The notes under the pieces are model-generated. The model ran no database searches. It had not been told where the DNA came from and worked only from the letters and a program-made list of their open reading frames with translations. Positions 53,224 through 62,400 of a DNA stretch of 64,000 nt are shown here, in pieces. Origin of the DNA: Spirosoma aureum (lineage in GTDB: Bacteria; Bacteroidota; Bacteroidia; Cytophagales; Spirosomataceae). The position numbers and the translations under genes are program-made. The stretch is taken from NCBI RefSeq assembly GCF_011604685.1, contig NZ_CP050063.1, positions 4,114,501 to 4,178,500 on the forward strand, given 5' to 3'. Position 1 is the first letter of the stretch; each line of letters starts with the position of its first letter.

Positions 53224-54825
53224 TTATGACTTTGTGAATTCGCCGTCTATATTTCGCCAGATGCCGAGTGGATTAGCGTTCTGTAAGGCCAGTGGTAACA
53301 ACGCATCTGGAAAGCTTTGGTACGTGAACGGGCGTACGAACCGTAAAATCGCGGCTGTTCCAACCGATGTGCTGCGACCACCATCGGTCGTTGCCGGGAA
53401 GGGGCCGCCGTGGGTCATGGCCTCGCTAACTTCTACCCCCGTCGGAAAGCCACCAAAAAGCACCCGTCCGGCTTTGGCCTGTAACAGAGAAATCCAGTCG
53501 ACTGCCGATTGGGCAAGCTCATCGGCCGTAGCATAAAGTGTTGCCGTTAGCTGACCTTCGAGCGTTTGCAGGCATTCGGCCAGTTCCGCTTCGGTTTGGC
53601 AAGTGACAATAAGCGAAGTAGGCCCAAAAATTTCGTCGCTCAATGTTGGGCTGCACAGAAAAATCGGTGCCGTTGTCGATAACACTGCAGGTCGACCTTC
53701 GGTACGGCTATCTTCTGAAGCCGTTTCTGATTCAGCCAGAACATGCACTCCGGGTATGATTCGGTTGTGTTGTACCCCTTTCTGATAATTGTGACAGATA
53801 CCCGAATTCAACATCGTTGCGGGTGCCGATGACCGTATTTTTTCGGCGACTGTATCCAGAAAAACGGCTGACTGGGGAGAATCGAGCAGGAATACCAGGC
53901 CGGGATTCGTGCAGAACTGACCAACCCCAAGCGTTACCGATGCGGCCAGCCCTTCGGCGACTTTCACTGCATTTTCCTGAATAGCTCCGGGCAAAACGAC
54001 AACTGGATTGACGGCACTCATTTCCGCATAAACGGGTATTGGTTCAGCCCGCTCCTGCGCTATTCGCTGCAACGCCAGACCTCCTCCCCGAGAGCCGGTA
54101 AAGCCAACCGCTTTAACTGCCGGATGGGCTACTAACTGTTGAGCAACTTCATTATCGGCATGCAGGAGCGAAAAAACACCGTCGGGCATTCCCGATTTCT
54201 CAGCAGCCGTGGTAATGGCCTGACCAACCAGCGAAGAGGTTCCGGGGTGCGACGGATGGGCTTTGAAAATAACCGGACAACCCGAAGCTAGTGCTGAAGC
54301 TGTATCGCCACCTGCTACCGAAAACGCCAGAGGAAAATTGCTGGCTCCAAAGACCACAACTGGCCCCAGCGGAATTAGCATTCGGCGTAAATCGGGGCGG
54401 GGAAGTGGCTGGCGGTCGGGGAGGGCCGGGTTAATGCGGGCATCCACCCAGGAGCCTTCGCGAATGAGTTTGGCAAACATCCGGAGCTGACCGGTAGTTC
54501 GACCCCGCTCGCCCGTTAACCGACCCGTTGGTAAACCGCTTTCCAGGACGGCACGCTCAATCAGTATTTCGCCCAGTGCTTCTAGTTCTGTGGCTATTGC
54601 CTCCAGAAAATCGGCACGTTTGTTTGGATGGAGTTGTCTATAAACAGCAAATGCCGAGGCTGCTTTCTCAACGGCATGATTGGCCTGTTCGCTGGAAACG
54701 TTCGTGAATTCATCGGCTAACTGCTCGTGAGTGGAGGGAGCAAAGGCTTTGAATAAGTCGCCTTCACCGGCAACGGCTTCATGGCCAATAAAATTAGCCG
54801 TAGGATGATATTGAAATGTTGACAT
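53224..54825 (-). CDS. aldehyde dehydrogenase (NADP+), probable 2,5-dioxovalerate dehydrogenase
   Basis: A 533-residue aldehyde dehydrogenase. It resembles alpha-ketoglutaric semialdehyde dehydrogenases, with FGASNFPLAFSVAGGDTASA, KAHPSHPGTSSLVGQAI, the general-base Glu in VYAEMSAVNPVV and the nucleophile Cys in GVGQFCTNPGLVF. Such enzymes make 2-oxoglutarate in the catabolism of hydroxyproline, pentoses or glucarate. No other gene of those routes is adjacent, so the pathway is open. The ATG at 54825 (MSTFQYHP) is preferred to one 21 bases upstream. A -7-like TACTTTTG lies at 54851-54844, without a good -33 partner. Confidence 0.87.
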   Translation of the reverse strand: MSTFQYHPTANFIGHEAVAGEGDLFKAFAPSTHEQLADEFTNVSSEQANHAVEKAASAFAVYRQLHPNKRADFLEAIATELEALGEILIERAVLESGLPTGRLTGERGRTTGQLRMFAKLIREGSWVDARINPALPDRQPLPRPDLRRMLIPLGPVVVFGASNFPLAFSVAGGDTASALASGCPVIFKAHPSHPGTSSLVGQAITTAAEKSGMPDGVFSLLHADNEVAQQLVAHPAVKAVGFTGSRGGGLALQRIAQERAEPIPVYAEMSAVNPVVVLPGAIQENAVKVAEGLAASVTLGVGQFCTNPGLVFLLDSPQSAVFLDTVAEKIRSSAPATMLNSGICHNYQKGVQHNRIIPGVHVLAESETASEDSRTEGRPAVLSTTAPIFLCSPTLSDEIFGPTSLIVTCQTEAELAECLQTLEGQLTATLYATADELAQSAVDWISLLQAKAGRVLFGGFPTGVEVSEAMTHGGPFPATTDGGRSTSVGTAAILRFVRPFTYQSFPDALLPLALQNANPLGIWRNIDGEFTKS

Positions 54826-54879
54826 TGTTCGGAGTAAGTTGGTCAAAAGTAGCTTCTAAGCGCTAGACTTGGTTCGTAA

Positions 54880-56019
54880 TCACGAGTGATGGCTTTCGAT
54901 AATCGCTAAAAATAATCGTGCGGCTGGTTCAATCAGGTTGTCATTGAAATCATAATCGTCATTGTGTAAAGCGGGTGTGTTTTCGCCCGCACCGATGCCA
55001 AACATCGCTCCCTTATATTTCTGGGTAAACAGGCCAAAATCTTCACCCCATTTGAACGGCTCCTGTTTTTCGATAAATGCGTAGCCCAGTTTAAGGGCGC
55101 TGTTTTTTACCTGCTCAAAGGCATCAGGATGGTTTTGATTGGCAAAAAACGCTTCCGTATAGGCCGTTTCAATAGTAATGCCAGTGCCTTCGCAAAGGTT
55201 CGATAAAGTAGTTAATAACTGATTGGTTAAAGCCTCCATTCGCTCATTGTTCCGGGTTCTGAGCGTTAAATGAACTTCCCCGTATCCAGCCGAGATGCCG
55301 TAGGATTTTTCGCCAAGTGTCGCGTAAATGGGCGTTAAGAGAGCGAAGTCATCAGAGTTTGGGTCAATGTTTTCCAGCTCTTTGCTTGTCAGCGTAAAAT
55401 ATGCCATTAGATAGGCAGGATTTATCCCTTTTTCGGGTTCGGCCGAATGAGAGACTTTCCCCTTAAATGTCACGATCAGGCTTTTGACGGCCGGTGTAAA
55501 ATCGCCCGGTTTACAGACAATTACCCCTTGCTGGTAACCCGGTAAATTGTGCAAAGCATAAACTCGGTCAGGACGAATACCTGCGAAATTGGGATCATTC
55601 AATACGGCTTCGGCCCCTTTCCCGTTCTCTTCGGCAGGTTGAAAGAGAAGATATACCCGGCCTTTCTGTATGGATTTATCCGCTAAATGAGAAGCCAGAC
55701 GGGCTAAAATGGCCGTATGACCGTCGTGACCGCATTTATGCGAAACACCTTCATACTGCGATTTATAACTGAAATCGTTAACCTCCCGAATTGGCAAGGC
55801 GTCAATATCGGCTCTGATCAGGGTTACCGGGCCATTCTGTTCTTCTCCGTATTGAAGAAGCAGGCCAGTGTTCCCTACTTTCGTTAGGTTAACAGGGGTA
55901 AACCGGCTGACAAAAGCCGCAATTCGTTCCTGTGTGCCAAACTCCTGGCAGGAGATTTCGGGAAAACGATGAAGCTCCCGTCTGAAATCAACAAAAATAT
56001 CGGGGTTATCAACTGGCAT
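54880..56019 (-). CDS. M20 family amidohydrolase (N-acyl-amino-acid/hippurate hydrolase type)
   Basis: A 379-residue metal-dependent amidohydrolase. The opening FRRELHRFPEISCQEFGTQE is that of the M20D group. The metal ligands are in CGHDGHTAILARLA and QPAEENGKGAEAVLND, and a dimerisation domain lies at about 170-285. It should remove acyl groups from amino acids or related amides in the cytoplasm; no signal peptide is seen. The ATG at 56019 is preferred to a TTG six bases earlier. The gene lies upstream of the aldehyde dehydrogenase gene with a 54-base gap, so the two may share a transcript. Confidence 0.9.
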   Translation of the reverse strand: MPVDNPDIFVDFRRELHRFPEISCQEFGTQERIAAFVSRFTPVNLTKVGNTGLLLQYGEEQNGPVTLIRADIDALPIREVNDFSYKSQYEGVSHKCGHDGHTAILARLASHLADKSIQKGRVYLLFQPAEENGKGAEAVLNDPNFAGIRPDRVYALHNLPGYQQGVIVCKPGDFTPAVKSLIVTFKGKVSHSAEPEKGINPAYLMAYFTLTSKELENIDPNSDDFALLTPIYATLGEKSYGISAGYGEVHLTLRTRNNERMEALTNQLLTTLSNLCEGTGITIETAYTEAFFANQNHPDAFEQVKNSALKLGYAFIEKQEPFKWGEDFGLFTQKYKGAMFGIGAGENTPALHNDDYDFNDNLIEPAARLFLAIIESHHS

Positions 56020-56044
56020 AGGCAATGGAAGATCGGAAAATGAA

Positions 56045-56074
56045 TGTAGCTCCGACAGAAATGCCAGAGCTACA
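56045..56074 (-). terminator. hairpin downstream of the isomerase-like gene
   Basis: TGTAGCTC pairs with GAGCTACA around a 14-base loop. It lies between the isomerase-like stop (56091) and the amidohydrolase start. No strong T-run follows. Confidence 0.5.
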
Positions 56075-56090
56075 GGAACAGATTCTAGGG

Positions 56091-57017
56091 CTAAACCATT
56101 GCGCCAACGCGCTCCAGAAGGGCTTTCGTTTTACGAATTCCTTCGTATTCGTCCACTTTGTCGCCTTCATACTCAATACCGGCGATGCCTTTAAAACCGC
56201 TATCTTTTACGATTTTCATGATCCGGTTGTAATCGGTTTCTACGCAGTTGCCGTTATCATCGAATGTATAGGTTTTTGCCGAAACACCTTTAGCGAATGG
56301 GAGTAGTTCCTGCGTACCCTGATAGCGATCGTATTCTTCCGAGCAGGTATGATTTTCGCCCCGTTTGAGACAGAAATTGCCAAAATCAGGCAGTGTTCCT
56401 ACATTTTTCATGTTCACCTGCTTCATCACGCCCGAGAGCCATTTGCCATTCGAAGAATAACCCCCGTGATTTTCGACAATGACATTGATGTTCATTGTTT
56501 TGGCAAACTCACCCAGTTTGCCAAGCCCTTCGACAGCCGCTTTGGAAACCTCCTCGGCAGTGCCATTTCCCGCTGCATTGACCCGAATGGTTTTACAGCC
56601 CAGATACTTGGCACACTCCACCCATCGGTGATGATTTTCGACCGCTTTGGTCCGTTCAGCCGCATCGGTAGCTCCCAGGTTTCCTTCACCGTCAATCATG
56701 ATGAGGTGATTGGAAATACCATTGTCTTTGCAGCGGGTCAGCAGGTCGTTCAGGTAAGTTTTATCCTGTGCTTTATCCTTAAAAAACTGGTTTACATACT
56801 CAACAATGCTAATGTCAAACTCCTTGCGGGCAATTCCCGGAAAATCCAGGTTCGTGATCTTTTTAGCGAACAGGGCTTTATGGAGTGACCACTCGGCCAG
56901 CGAGATGTCAAAAAACATCTTTTTTCTGTTGATTTCGGCAAAGGCAGCGGGCGTAATAGTCAAAGCCGCCAGTGATCTGGCAGCCTGCTTTAAGAACGAA
57001 CGACGATTCGTGTTCAT
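56091..57017 (-). CDS. sugar phosphate isomerase/epimerase-like TIM-barrel protein, Tat-exported
   Basis: A 308-residue xylose-isomerase-like TIM barrel. The N-terminus MNTNRRSFLKQAARSLAALT is a twin-arginine (Tat) signal, so the protein is exported already folded. Barrel motifs include FDISIVEYVNQFF, SNHLIMIDGEGN, KTIRVNAAGNG, NVIVENHGGYSSNGKWLSG and KGIAGIEYEGDKVDEYEG. The Glu, His and Asp residues that would hold a metal ion are in the usual strands. Members isomerise or epimerise sugars, inositols or hydroxypyruvate; exported ones are common in Bacteroidota. The substrate is unknown. An in-frame ATG 57 bases upstream would spoil the Tat signal. Confidence 0.87.
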   Translation of the reverse strand: MNTNRRSFLKQAARSLAALTITPAAFAEINRKKMFFDISLAEWSLHKALFAKKITNLDFPGIARKEFDISIVEYVNQFFKDKAQDKTYLNDLLTRCKDNGISNHLIMIDGEGNLGATDAAERTKAVENHHRWVECAKYLGCKTIRVNAAGNGTAEEVSKAAVEGLGKLGEFAKTMNINVIVENHGGYSSNGKWLSGVMKQVNMKNVGTLPDFGNFCLKRGENHTCSEEYDRYQGTQELLPFAKGVSAKTYTFDDNGNCVETDYNRIMKIVKDSGFKGIAGIEYEGDKVDEYEGIRKTKALLERVGAMV

Positions 57018-57188
57018 AACGGAACGGGTTTGGTAAATGAGTTTTCGTGAACAAAAGACAGCTATCCCCGCCAAAAAACCAAGCGAGATGGCGGCACAGA
57101 ATAGAGGAAAAGTAGACTTATCCGCATAGCTACCTTCACAAGGGTTGTTTTCTTTGTAATTTGCAACATTCGACTACTGTATTAACCA

Positions 57189-58136
57189 ATGATTTCTTTC
57201 GATACCATTCGTGAAGCTCACGACCGAATCCGGCCCTATATTCATCGTACTGCTGTTTTAACGAACCATACGATAAACGACCGGGCTGGAGCCGAGCTGT
57301 TTTTTAAGTGTGAAAATTTTCAGAAAATAGGTGCCTTTAAAGCGCGGGGTGGGTTGAACGCCGTCTTACAGGTAGCTGAAAATAAAGAAGGTGCGGCCAT
57401 TACAACGCACTCATCCGGCAATCATGCTCAAGCAGTTGCGTTTGCCGCCCGGCAGGTGGGCCTACCGGCTTATATCGTGATGCCACGCACGGCCCCACAG
57501 GTCAAAAAAGAGGCTGTTAGGGGGTATGGTGCTGAAATTATCGAGTGCGAACCTACGCTCGATGCCCGCGAAGCCGGGGTTCGTGAGGTTATGGAGCGAA
57601 CCGGAGCCGTACTGGTACACCCCTTCGACGACGACCGCGTAATAGCAGGACAGGCCACGGCGACTAAAGAGCTACTTGAGGATTTTGGCTTAGAAAAAAC
57701 ATTTGACACCATTCTGGCTCCGGTTGGCGGGGGAGGGTTACTCAGTGGTACGTCGCTGGCTACTCATTTTATGTCGCCGACAACCCGCGTTATTGCCGGT
57801 GAACCTGAGGGAGCAGCCGATGCCGTGCTATCGTTCCAGTCTGGCCGCGTCGAAAAAGCGCCCTATATTAACACCATTGCTGATGGATTGATGACGACGC
57901 TTAGTGAGCGAACGCTGGAGATTATTCGTGATCATGTCACCAAAATCCTGACGGTATCTGATGCCGAGATTATTGCGGCTATGCGCCTGGTGTGGGAACG
58001 AATGAAAATTGTAATTGAACCGTCGTGTGCGGTACCACTTGCAGCCGTGCTTAAACACAAGGATCAGTTCGCTGGTCAAAAAATTGGCATCATTTTAACC
58101 GGTGGAAATGTCGATTTGGGTAAGCTGCCTTTTTAA
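57189..58136 (+). CDS. threonine/serine dehydratase (PLP-dependent, catabolic type)
   Basis: A 315-residue fold-type II PLP enzyme. The Schiff-base Lys51 is in IGAFKARGG. The PLP-phosphate loop is LAPVGGGGLLSGTSLA, and SSGNHAQAVAFAARQ is the substrate-binding loop. There is no C-terminal ACT-like domain, so it is the short catabolic type. It converts threonine or serine to 2-oxobutyrate or pyruvate; a serine racemase function is also possible in this family, and I cannot separate the two. It starts divergently from the isomerase-like gene, with a 171-base gap. Confidence 0.9.
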   Translation: MISFDTIREAHDRIRPYIHRTAVLTNHTINDRAGAELFFKCENFQKIGAFKARGGLNAVLQVAENKEGAAITTHSSGNHAQAVAFAARQVGLPAYIVMPRTAPQVKKEAVRGYGAEIIECEPTLDAREAGVREVMERTGAVLVHPFDDDRVIAGQATATKELLEDFGLEKTFDTILAPVGGGGLLSGTSLATHFMSPTTRVIAGEPEGAADAVLSFQSGRVEKAPYINTIADGLMTTLSERTLEIIRDHVTKILTVSDAEIIAAMRLVWERMKIVIEPSCAVPLAAVLKHKDQFAGQKIGIILTGGNVDLGKLPF

Positions 58137-58604
58137 GAAGTATGGAACTGTCATTAGTGGTTTTGATTGACAGCCGTTCTGATTTGGCGAAAAGTATAGC
58201 GTCAATCAACGTAAATTCTGTTCGGCCAACTAGTCAGAAAAGTGTTGTTACCATTTCTAGTTTACGACGAGTCCACACACAACTGTACCGGTTTGGTTTG
58301 GCCAGCTGTTGATCTGGTTTTCGGCGCTGTGGCAAATAAAAAGTAAGAGAGCGGAAAAAAACGGAGGTATGGTCTATTGTTTTAAGGTACTATAGCCAAA
58401 TTACCTGGCTGTTGGAAAGGCTCCCTGTCCGGTGGAGTGGCTATGTTTAGGGCCAGTAAATAAAATTCAGGCTAACCAACGCAGAATCAGTGCCTATGCT
58501 ACCGACCTGCCACAAGTAGTTAACTTTTTCCTGATTTCTTTTCTGCCATTCCACCTTTTTTCTCGTACCTTTACATCCCGTAACGACCTAAACAGGTTTC
58601 AATC
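58137..58604. other. intergenic region without a recognised gene
   Basis: These 468 bases lie between the dehydratase and pyrG genes on the same strand. Apart from a possible -7 element before pyrG I see nothing: no gene, tRNA, clear hairpin or repeat. All frames are broken by stops. Confidence 0.5.
58566..58573 (+). promoter_or_regulatory. possible -7 element of pyrG
   Basis: TACCTTTA differs from TAnnTTTG only in the last base and lies 31 bases before the pyrG ATG. No TTG is seen at the -33 position. Weak evidence. Confidence 0.3.
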
Positions 58605-60281
58605 ATGGCGGCTACGGGACCAAAATCCGCGAAATATATTTTTGTTACGGGCGGGGTAACTTCATCACTTGGCAAAGGCATCATTGCCTCTTCACTGGCC
58701 AAACTTCTTCAATCACGGGGGCTTACGGTAACGATCCAGAAATTCGATCCTTACATCAATATCGACCCCGGCACGCTGAATCCATACGAACACGGCGAAT
58801 GCTACGTAACCGATGACGGGGCTGAAACAGACCTTGACCTCGGGCACTACGAGCGGTTTCTAAACCGCCCAACATCGCAGGCAAATAACATCACCACCGG
58901 GCGGATCTACAACAACGTGATCACCCGTGAACGGCGGGGTGATTTCCTGGGGAAAACGGTTCAGGTGGTGCCGCACATCACCGACGAAATCAAGCGCAAC
59001 ATTAAATTATTGGGCGAAACCGGTGAGTACGACATCGTAATAACTGAAATTGGGGGTTGTGTGGGCGACATCGAATCGTTGCCGTTTGTGGAAGCTGTCC
59101 GGCAGTTGAAGTTCGAACTGGGCGAAAAAGATACACTCGTTATTCACCTGACGCTGGTGCCTTATCTGCAATCGGCAGGCGAACTGAAAACCAAGCCAAC
59201 TCAGCACTCCGTCCGGATGCTGCTCGAAAACGGGGTTCAGCCCGACATCATTGCCTGCCGTACCGAACACCCACTTCCCCAGGATATTCGCCGGAAAATT
59301 GCGCAATTCTGTAATGTGCAGGTTAGCTCAGTCATTGAAGCTATTGATGCCGAAACGATCTACGATGTGCCGCTGCTGATGCAAAAGGAACGGCTTGATC
59401 AGCGTGCGTTGTATATGCTTGATCTATATAACGACAAAGACGCTGATCTGGATGCCTGGAAGGCTTTTCTGGGTCGGCTTAAAAATCCGGGGGATATCAT
59501 TAAGATTGGTCTGGTTGGGAAATATGTAGAATTGCATGATGCCTACAAATCAATTGCCGAATCGTTTATTCATGCCGGGGCGTCGAATGAGTGTAAGGTT
59601 CAACTGGAGTGGATTCAGTCAGAGACGCTGGTCGATGAACATCATTGTGCTGAGACACTGCGCCATTTAGACGGCGTACTGGTTGCCCCTGGTTTTGGTG
59701 AGCGGGGTATCGACGGTAAAATCAACGCCGTACGGTTTGTTCGGGAGAATAATATTCCATTCCTTGGTATTTGCCTGGGAATGCAGATGGCTGTCATTGA
59801 GTATGCCCGTAATGTAATGGGTATCGAAGATGCGCATTCGACCGAAATGGAACCGCATACGAAACACCCGGTTATCAGCATGATGGAAGAGCAGAAAACC
59901 ATCACCGACAAAGGGGGGACGATGCGTTTGGGTGCGTATACCTGCAAACTGAAGCGCGATTCGCTGGCTCACCAGATTTATGGAAAAACGCAGATCAGCG
60001 AACGTCACCGCCATCGCTATGAGTTCAACAACGACTACCTGGATCGATTCGAGAAGGCGGGGCTTCGGCCAACAGGCATCAACCCTGATACTGGATTGGT
60101 CGAAATTGTTGAACTAAATAGTCATCCCTGGTTTGTGGGCGTACAATTCCATCCGGAGCTAAAAAGCACGGTCATGAATCCACATCCGCTGTTTGTCCAG
60201 TTTGTAAAGGCCGCCCTGACATACAACCAGCAGAAACGCCTGACGCCCGCTCCTGTAGAAACCGCTGAGGTGGTTGATTAA
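58605..60281 (+). CDS. pyrG: CTP synthase
   Basis: A 558-residue enzyme that makes CTP from UTP, ATP and glutamine. The amidoligase domain (about 1-280) opens with KYIFVTGGVTSSLGKGIIAS and includes DPYINIDPGTLNPYEHGECY. The glutamine amidotransferase domain (about 300-545) has the catalytic Cys in LGICLGMQMAVIEYA (about 388) and the His-Glu pair in QFHPELKS. It acts in the cytoplasm in pyrimidine synthesis. Length is usual. yidC follows after a large inverted repeat. Confidence 0.97.
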   Translation: MAATGPKSAKYIFVTGGVTSSLGKGIIASSLAKLLQSRGLTVTIQKFDPYINIDPGTLNPYEHGECYVTDDGAETDLDLGHYERFLNRPTSQANNITTGRIYNNVITRERRGDFLGKTVQVVPHITDEIKRNIKLLGETGEYDIVITEIGGCVGDIESLPFVEAVRQLKFELGEKDTLVIHLTLVPYLQSAGELKTKPTQHSVRMLLENGVQPDIIACRTEHPLPQDIRRKIAQFCNVQVSSVIEAIDAETIYDVPLLMQKERLDQRALYMLDLYNDKDADLDAWKAFLGRLKNPGDIIKIGLVGKYVELHDAYKSIAESFIHAGASNECKVQLEWIQSETLVDEHHCAETLRHLDGVLVAPGFGERGIDGKINAVRFVRENNIPFLGICLGMQMAVIEYARNVMGIEDAHSTEMEPHTKHPVISMMEEQKTITDKGGTMRLGAYTCKLKRDSLAHQIYGKTQISERHRHRYEFNNDYLDRFEKAGLRPTGINPDTGLVEIVELNSHPWFVGVQFHPELKSTVMNPHPLFVQFVKAALTYNQQKRLTPAPVETAEVVD

Positions 60282-60313
60282 CCCGGCAGATTGGCGTAAT
60301 TTTGCCGAAAATA

Positions 60314-60393
60314 GTTTTCAGTCTTTAGTTTTCAGTTTTCAGTCTGGCTTTCCTGACTTTTTAACTAAAAACTGAAGACTGAAAACTGAAAAC
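60314..60393. repeat. inverted repeat of TTTTCAG-like words before yidC
   Basis: The left arm (60314-60343) is made of the words AGTTTTCAG and GTCTTTAG. The right arm (60363-60393) is largely its reverse complement (AACTGAAGACTGAAAACTG). The loop is about 20 bases. It ends eight bases before the yidC ATG, in the pyrG-yidC space. Confidence 0.75.
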
Positions 60394-60400
60394 TTAGAAA

Positions 60401-62269
60401 ATGGATCGTAATCAAATTATTGGCATTGTCCTGATTCTGGCGATGCTGGTCGGTTATCAGCTTCTGGTACCGAAACCCGCGCCCGAGAAGCAGGCTGCCC
60501 AAAAAACGCAGACAACAAAACCAACCACTGGATCGGGCGTCGCTACTACTAACAACAAAGCCGAACGTGGCCCGGCAGAACAAACCCTCGATTCGGCCGC
60601 TGCCAAGGCTCAATTTGGCGACTTTGCCACAGTAGCCACTGGCGAAACCCGCGATATTGTCGTTGAAAATAAAGACATTAAAGTAACCTTCACTACGCAG
60701 GGCGGACGGGTCAAAGAGGTTATCCTTAAAAATTACAAGACGTACGAACAGAAGCCGCTGGTTCTGGTCGACGATGAGAGCAGCAAAACGCTCCTGGAAC
60801 TACCAACAAATCGGGGTAAAGTAGATGTTCATAAGCTTTATTTCCAGACGACAGCGCAAAGTGGTACTGTTAGCGGACAACCGCAACAAATCGTCTTTCG
60901 GGCTGAAGTAGCACCTGGGCAATCGGTAGAGCAGGTCTATACCGTGCCGGCTGAAGGGTATGTACTGGATTATGATCTGAAACTGAATGGTCTGGCCAAT
61001 ACGGTTACGAACGATAATATCCGGTTCTTTTGGGAGGACAAGATGCGTCAGTACGAAAACGATTTGTCGAACAACCGTCGTGCGGCTACGATCGATTACC
61101 TCACCGCTGATGAAAATTTCGAGAAGCTGACAGAGGGAGAAAGTAATCAGGAAGTTACAGTGGAAGAACCCGTTCAGTGGTTTACTATCAAACACAAGTA
61201 CTTTCTGGCGGGTTTTGTGGCCAAGAACAGCCCGATGCCTAAAGCTGATTTCAAAGCCCTGGTCGACCCGGCCGATAGCAGTGTTGTAAAAACGGCAGTG
61301 GCTAATGTCATGCTGCCAATGGCCGATGTGAAGGCTGGGAAAGGGCAGTACAAGTTTTACTATGGCCCTAACGATTTTCAGCTGTTAGGCAATGTAGCTC
61401 CTGAGTTCGATCAGAACGTCTATCTGGGTTATTCGATTCTGAAGCCAATCAACAAATACTTCTTTGTTCCGGTCTTTAACTTACTGGAGAAATTTATCTC
61501 GAATTATGGCCTGCTGATTATTGCGCTGGTCGTGTTTGTGAAGCTGGTGTTGACTCCACTGACTTACAAGTCGTATGTCAGTATGGCAAAAATGCGGGTT
61601 CTGGGTCCGGAAATCAACGAGATCAAGGAGCGCGTTGGCGACGATATGGCCAAGCAACAGTCGGAGCAGATGAAATTGTATCAGGAAGTGGGAGTAAGTC
61701 CACTGAATGGCTGTATTCCAGTACTGGCCACGATGCCGATTTTATTCGCTCTGTTCATGCTCTTCCCGAACCTGATCGAGCTGCGCCAGAAACCCTTTCT
61801 TTGGGCCAGTGACCTGTCGACTTACGATGCGTTCATTACCTTCCCGACAATTCCATTTATTGGTGGCCACCTCAGTCTGTTTACCGTGCTGATGACAGCT
61901 TCGTCGATCGCCTACGCCTATTACAACAACCAGACGACGCCAACCCAGCCGGGCCCGGTAAACATGAAAGCGTTGAGTTATATCTTCCCGTTGATGTTTA
62001 TGTTTGTGCTGAACTCGTATCCGGCCGGTCTGACGTTCTATTATTTTGTGTCGAACGTAGTTACGATTACACAGCAACAACTCATTCGCCGGTTTGTGGA
62101 TGAGGATAAAATTAAAGCAGTGCTGGACGAGAACCGCCGGAAAAATGCAGCTGGGCAGGGCAAAAAACCAGGCGGCTTCCAGGCCCTTCTGCAAAAGCAA
62201 CTTGCATCAGCCGAAGAGGCCCGCAAACAGGCTGAAGAAGCACAACGGAAAGCAAAACAGAAGAAATAA
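60401..62269 (+). CDS. yidC: membrane protein insertase YidC
   Basis: A 622-residue insertase of the YidC/Oxa1 family, long form with a periplasmic domain. The N-terminal helix is IIGIVLILAMLVGYQLLV (residues about 5-22). The periplasmic beta-domain spans about 75-330. The core has five helices, with FKYFFVP-type entry (KYFFVPVFNLLEKFISNYG) and LIIALVVFVKLVLTPLTYKS, YVSMAKMRVLGPEINEIKER and GVSPLNGCIPVLATMPILFA. The cytoplasmic tail is Lys/Ala-rich (QAEEAQRKAKQKK). It inserts inner-membrane proteins with or without Sec. An inverted repeat sits immediately before the start. Confidence 0.96.
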   Translation: MDRNQIIGIVLILAMLVGYQLLVPKPAPEKQAAQKTQTTKPTTGSGVATTNNKAERGPAEQTLDSAAAKAQFGDFATVATGETRDIVVENKDIKVTFTTQGGRVKEVILKNYKTYEQKPLVLVDDESSKTLLELPTNRGKVDVHKLYFQTTAQSGTVSGQPQQIVFRAEVAPGQSVEQVYTVPAEGYVLDYDLKLNGLANTVTNDNIRFFWEDKMRQYENDLSNNRRAATIDYLTADENFEKLTEGESNQEVTVEEPVQWFTIKHKYFLAGFVAKNSPMPKADFKALVDPADSSVVKTAVANVMLPMADVKAGKGQYKFYYGPNDFQLLGNVAPEFDQNVYLGYSILKPINKYFFVPVFNLLEKFISNYGLLIIALVVFVKLVLTPLTYKSYVSMAKMRVLGPEINEIKERVGDDMAKQQSEQMKLYQEVGVSPLNGCIPVLATMPILFALFMLFPNLIELRQKPFLWASDLSTYDAFITFPTIPFIGGHLSLFTVLMTASSIAYAYYNNQTTPTQPGPVNMKALSYIFPLMFMFVLNSYPAGLTFYYFVSNVVTITQQQLIRRFVDEDKIKAVLDENRRKNAAGQGKKPGGFQALLQKQLASAEEARKQAEEAQRKAKQKK

Positions 62270-62349
62270 GGTTTACGCTATTCGCAGTTTTTGGCATTGA
62301 GCACGCTGCCCATTAACGAGCTAATTGAAAAGTGTATACTGAATACCCA

Positions 62350-62379
62350 ACAAAAGCAACGCCCACGCGTTGCTTTTGT
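62350..62379 (+). terminator. intrinsic terminator downstream of yidC
   Basis: ACAAAAGCAACGC pairs perfectly with GCGTTGCTTTTGT around the loop CCAC. It lies 80 bases past the yidC stop and 22 bases before the next start. Confidence 0.8.
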
Positions 62380-62400
62380 GCATTAACCCTGATAAACAAC

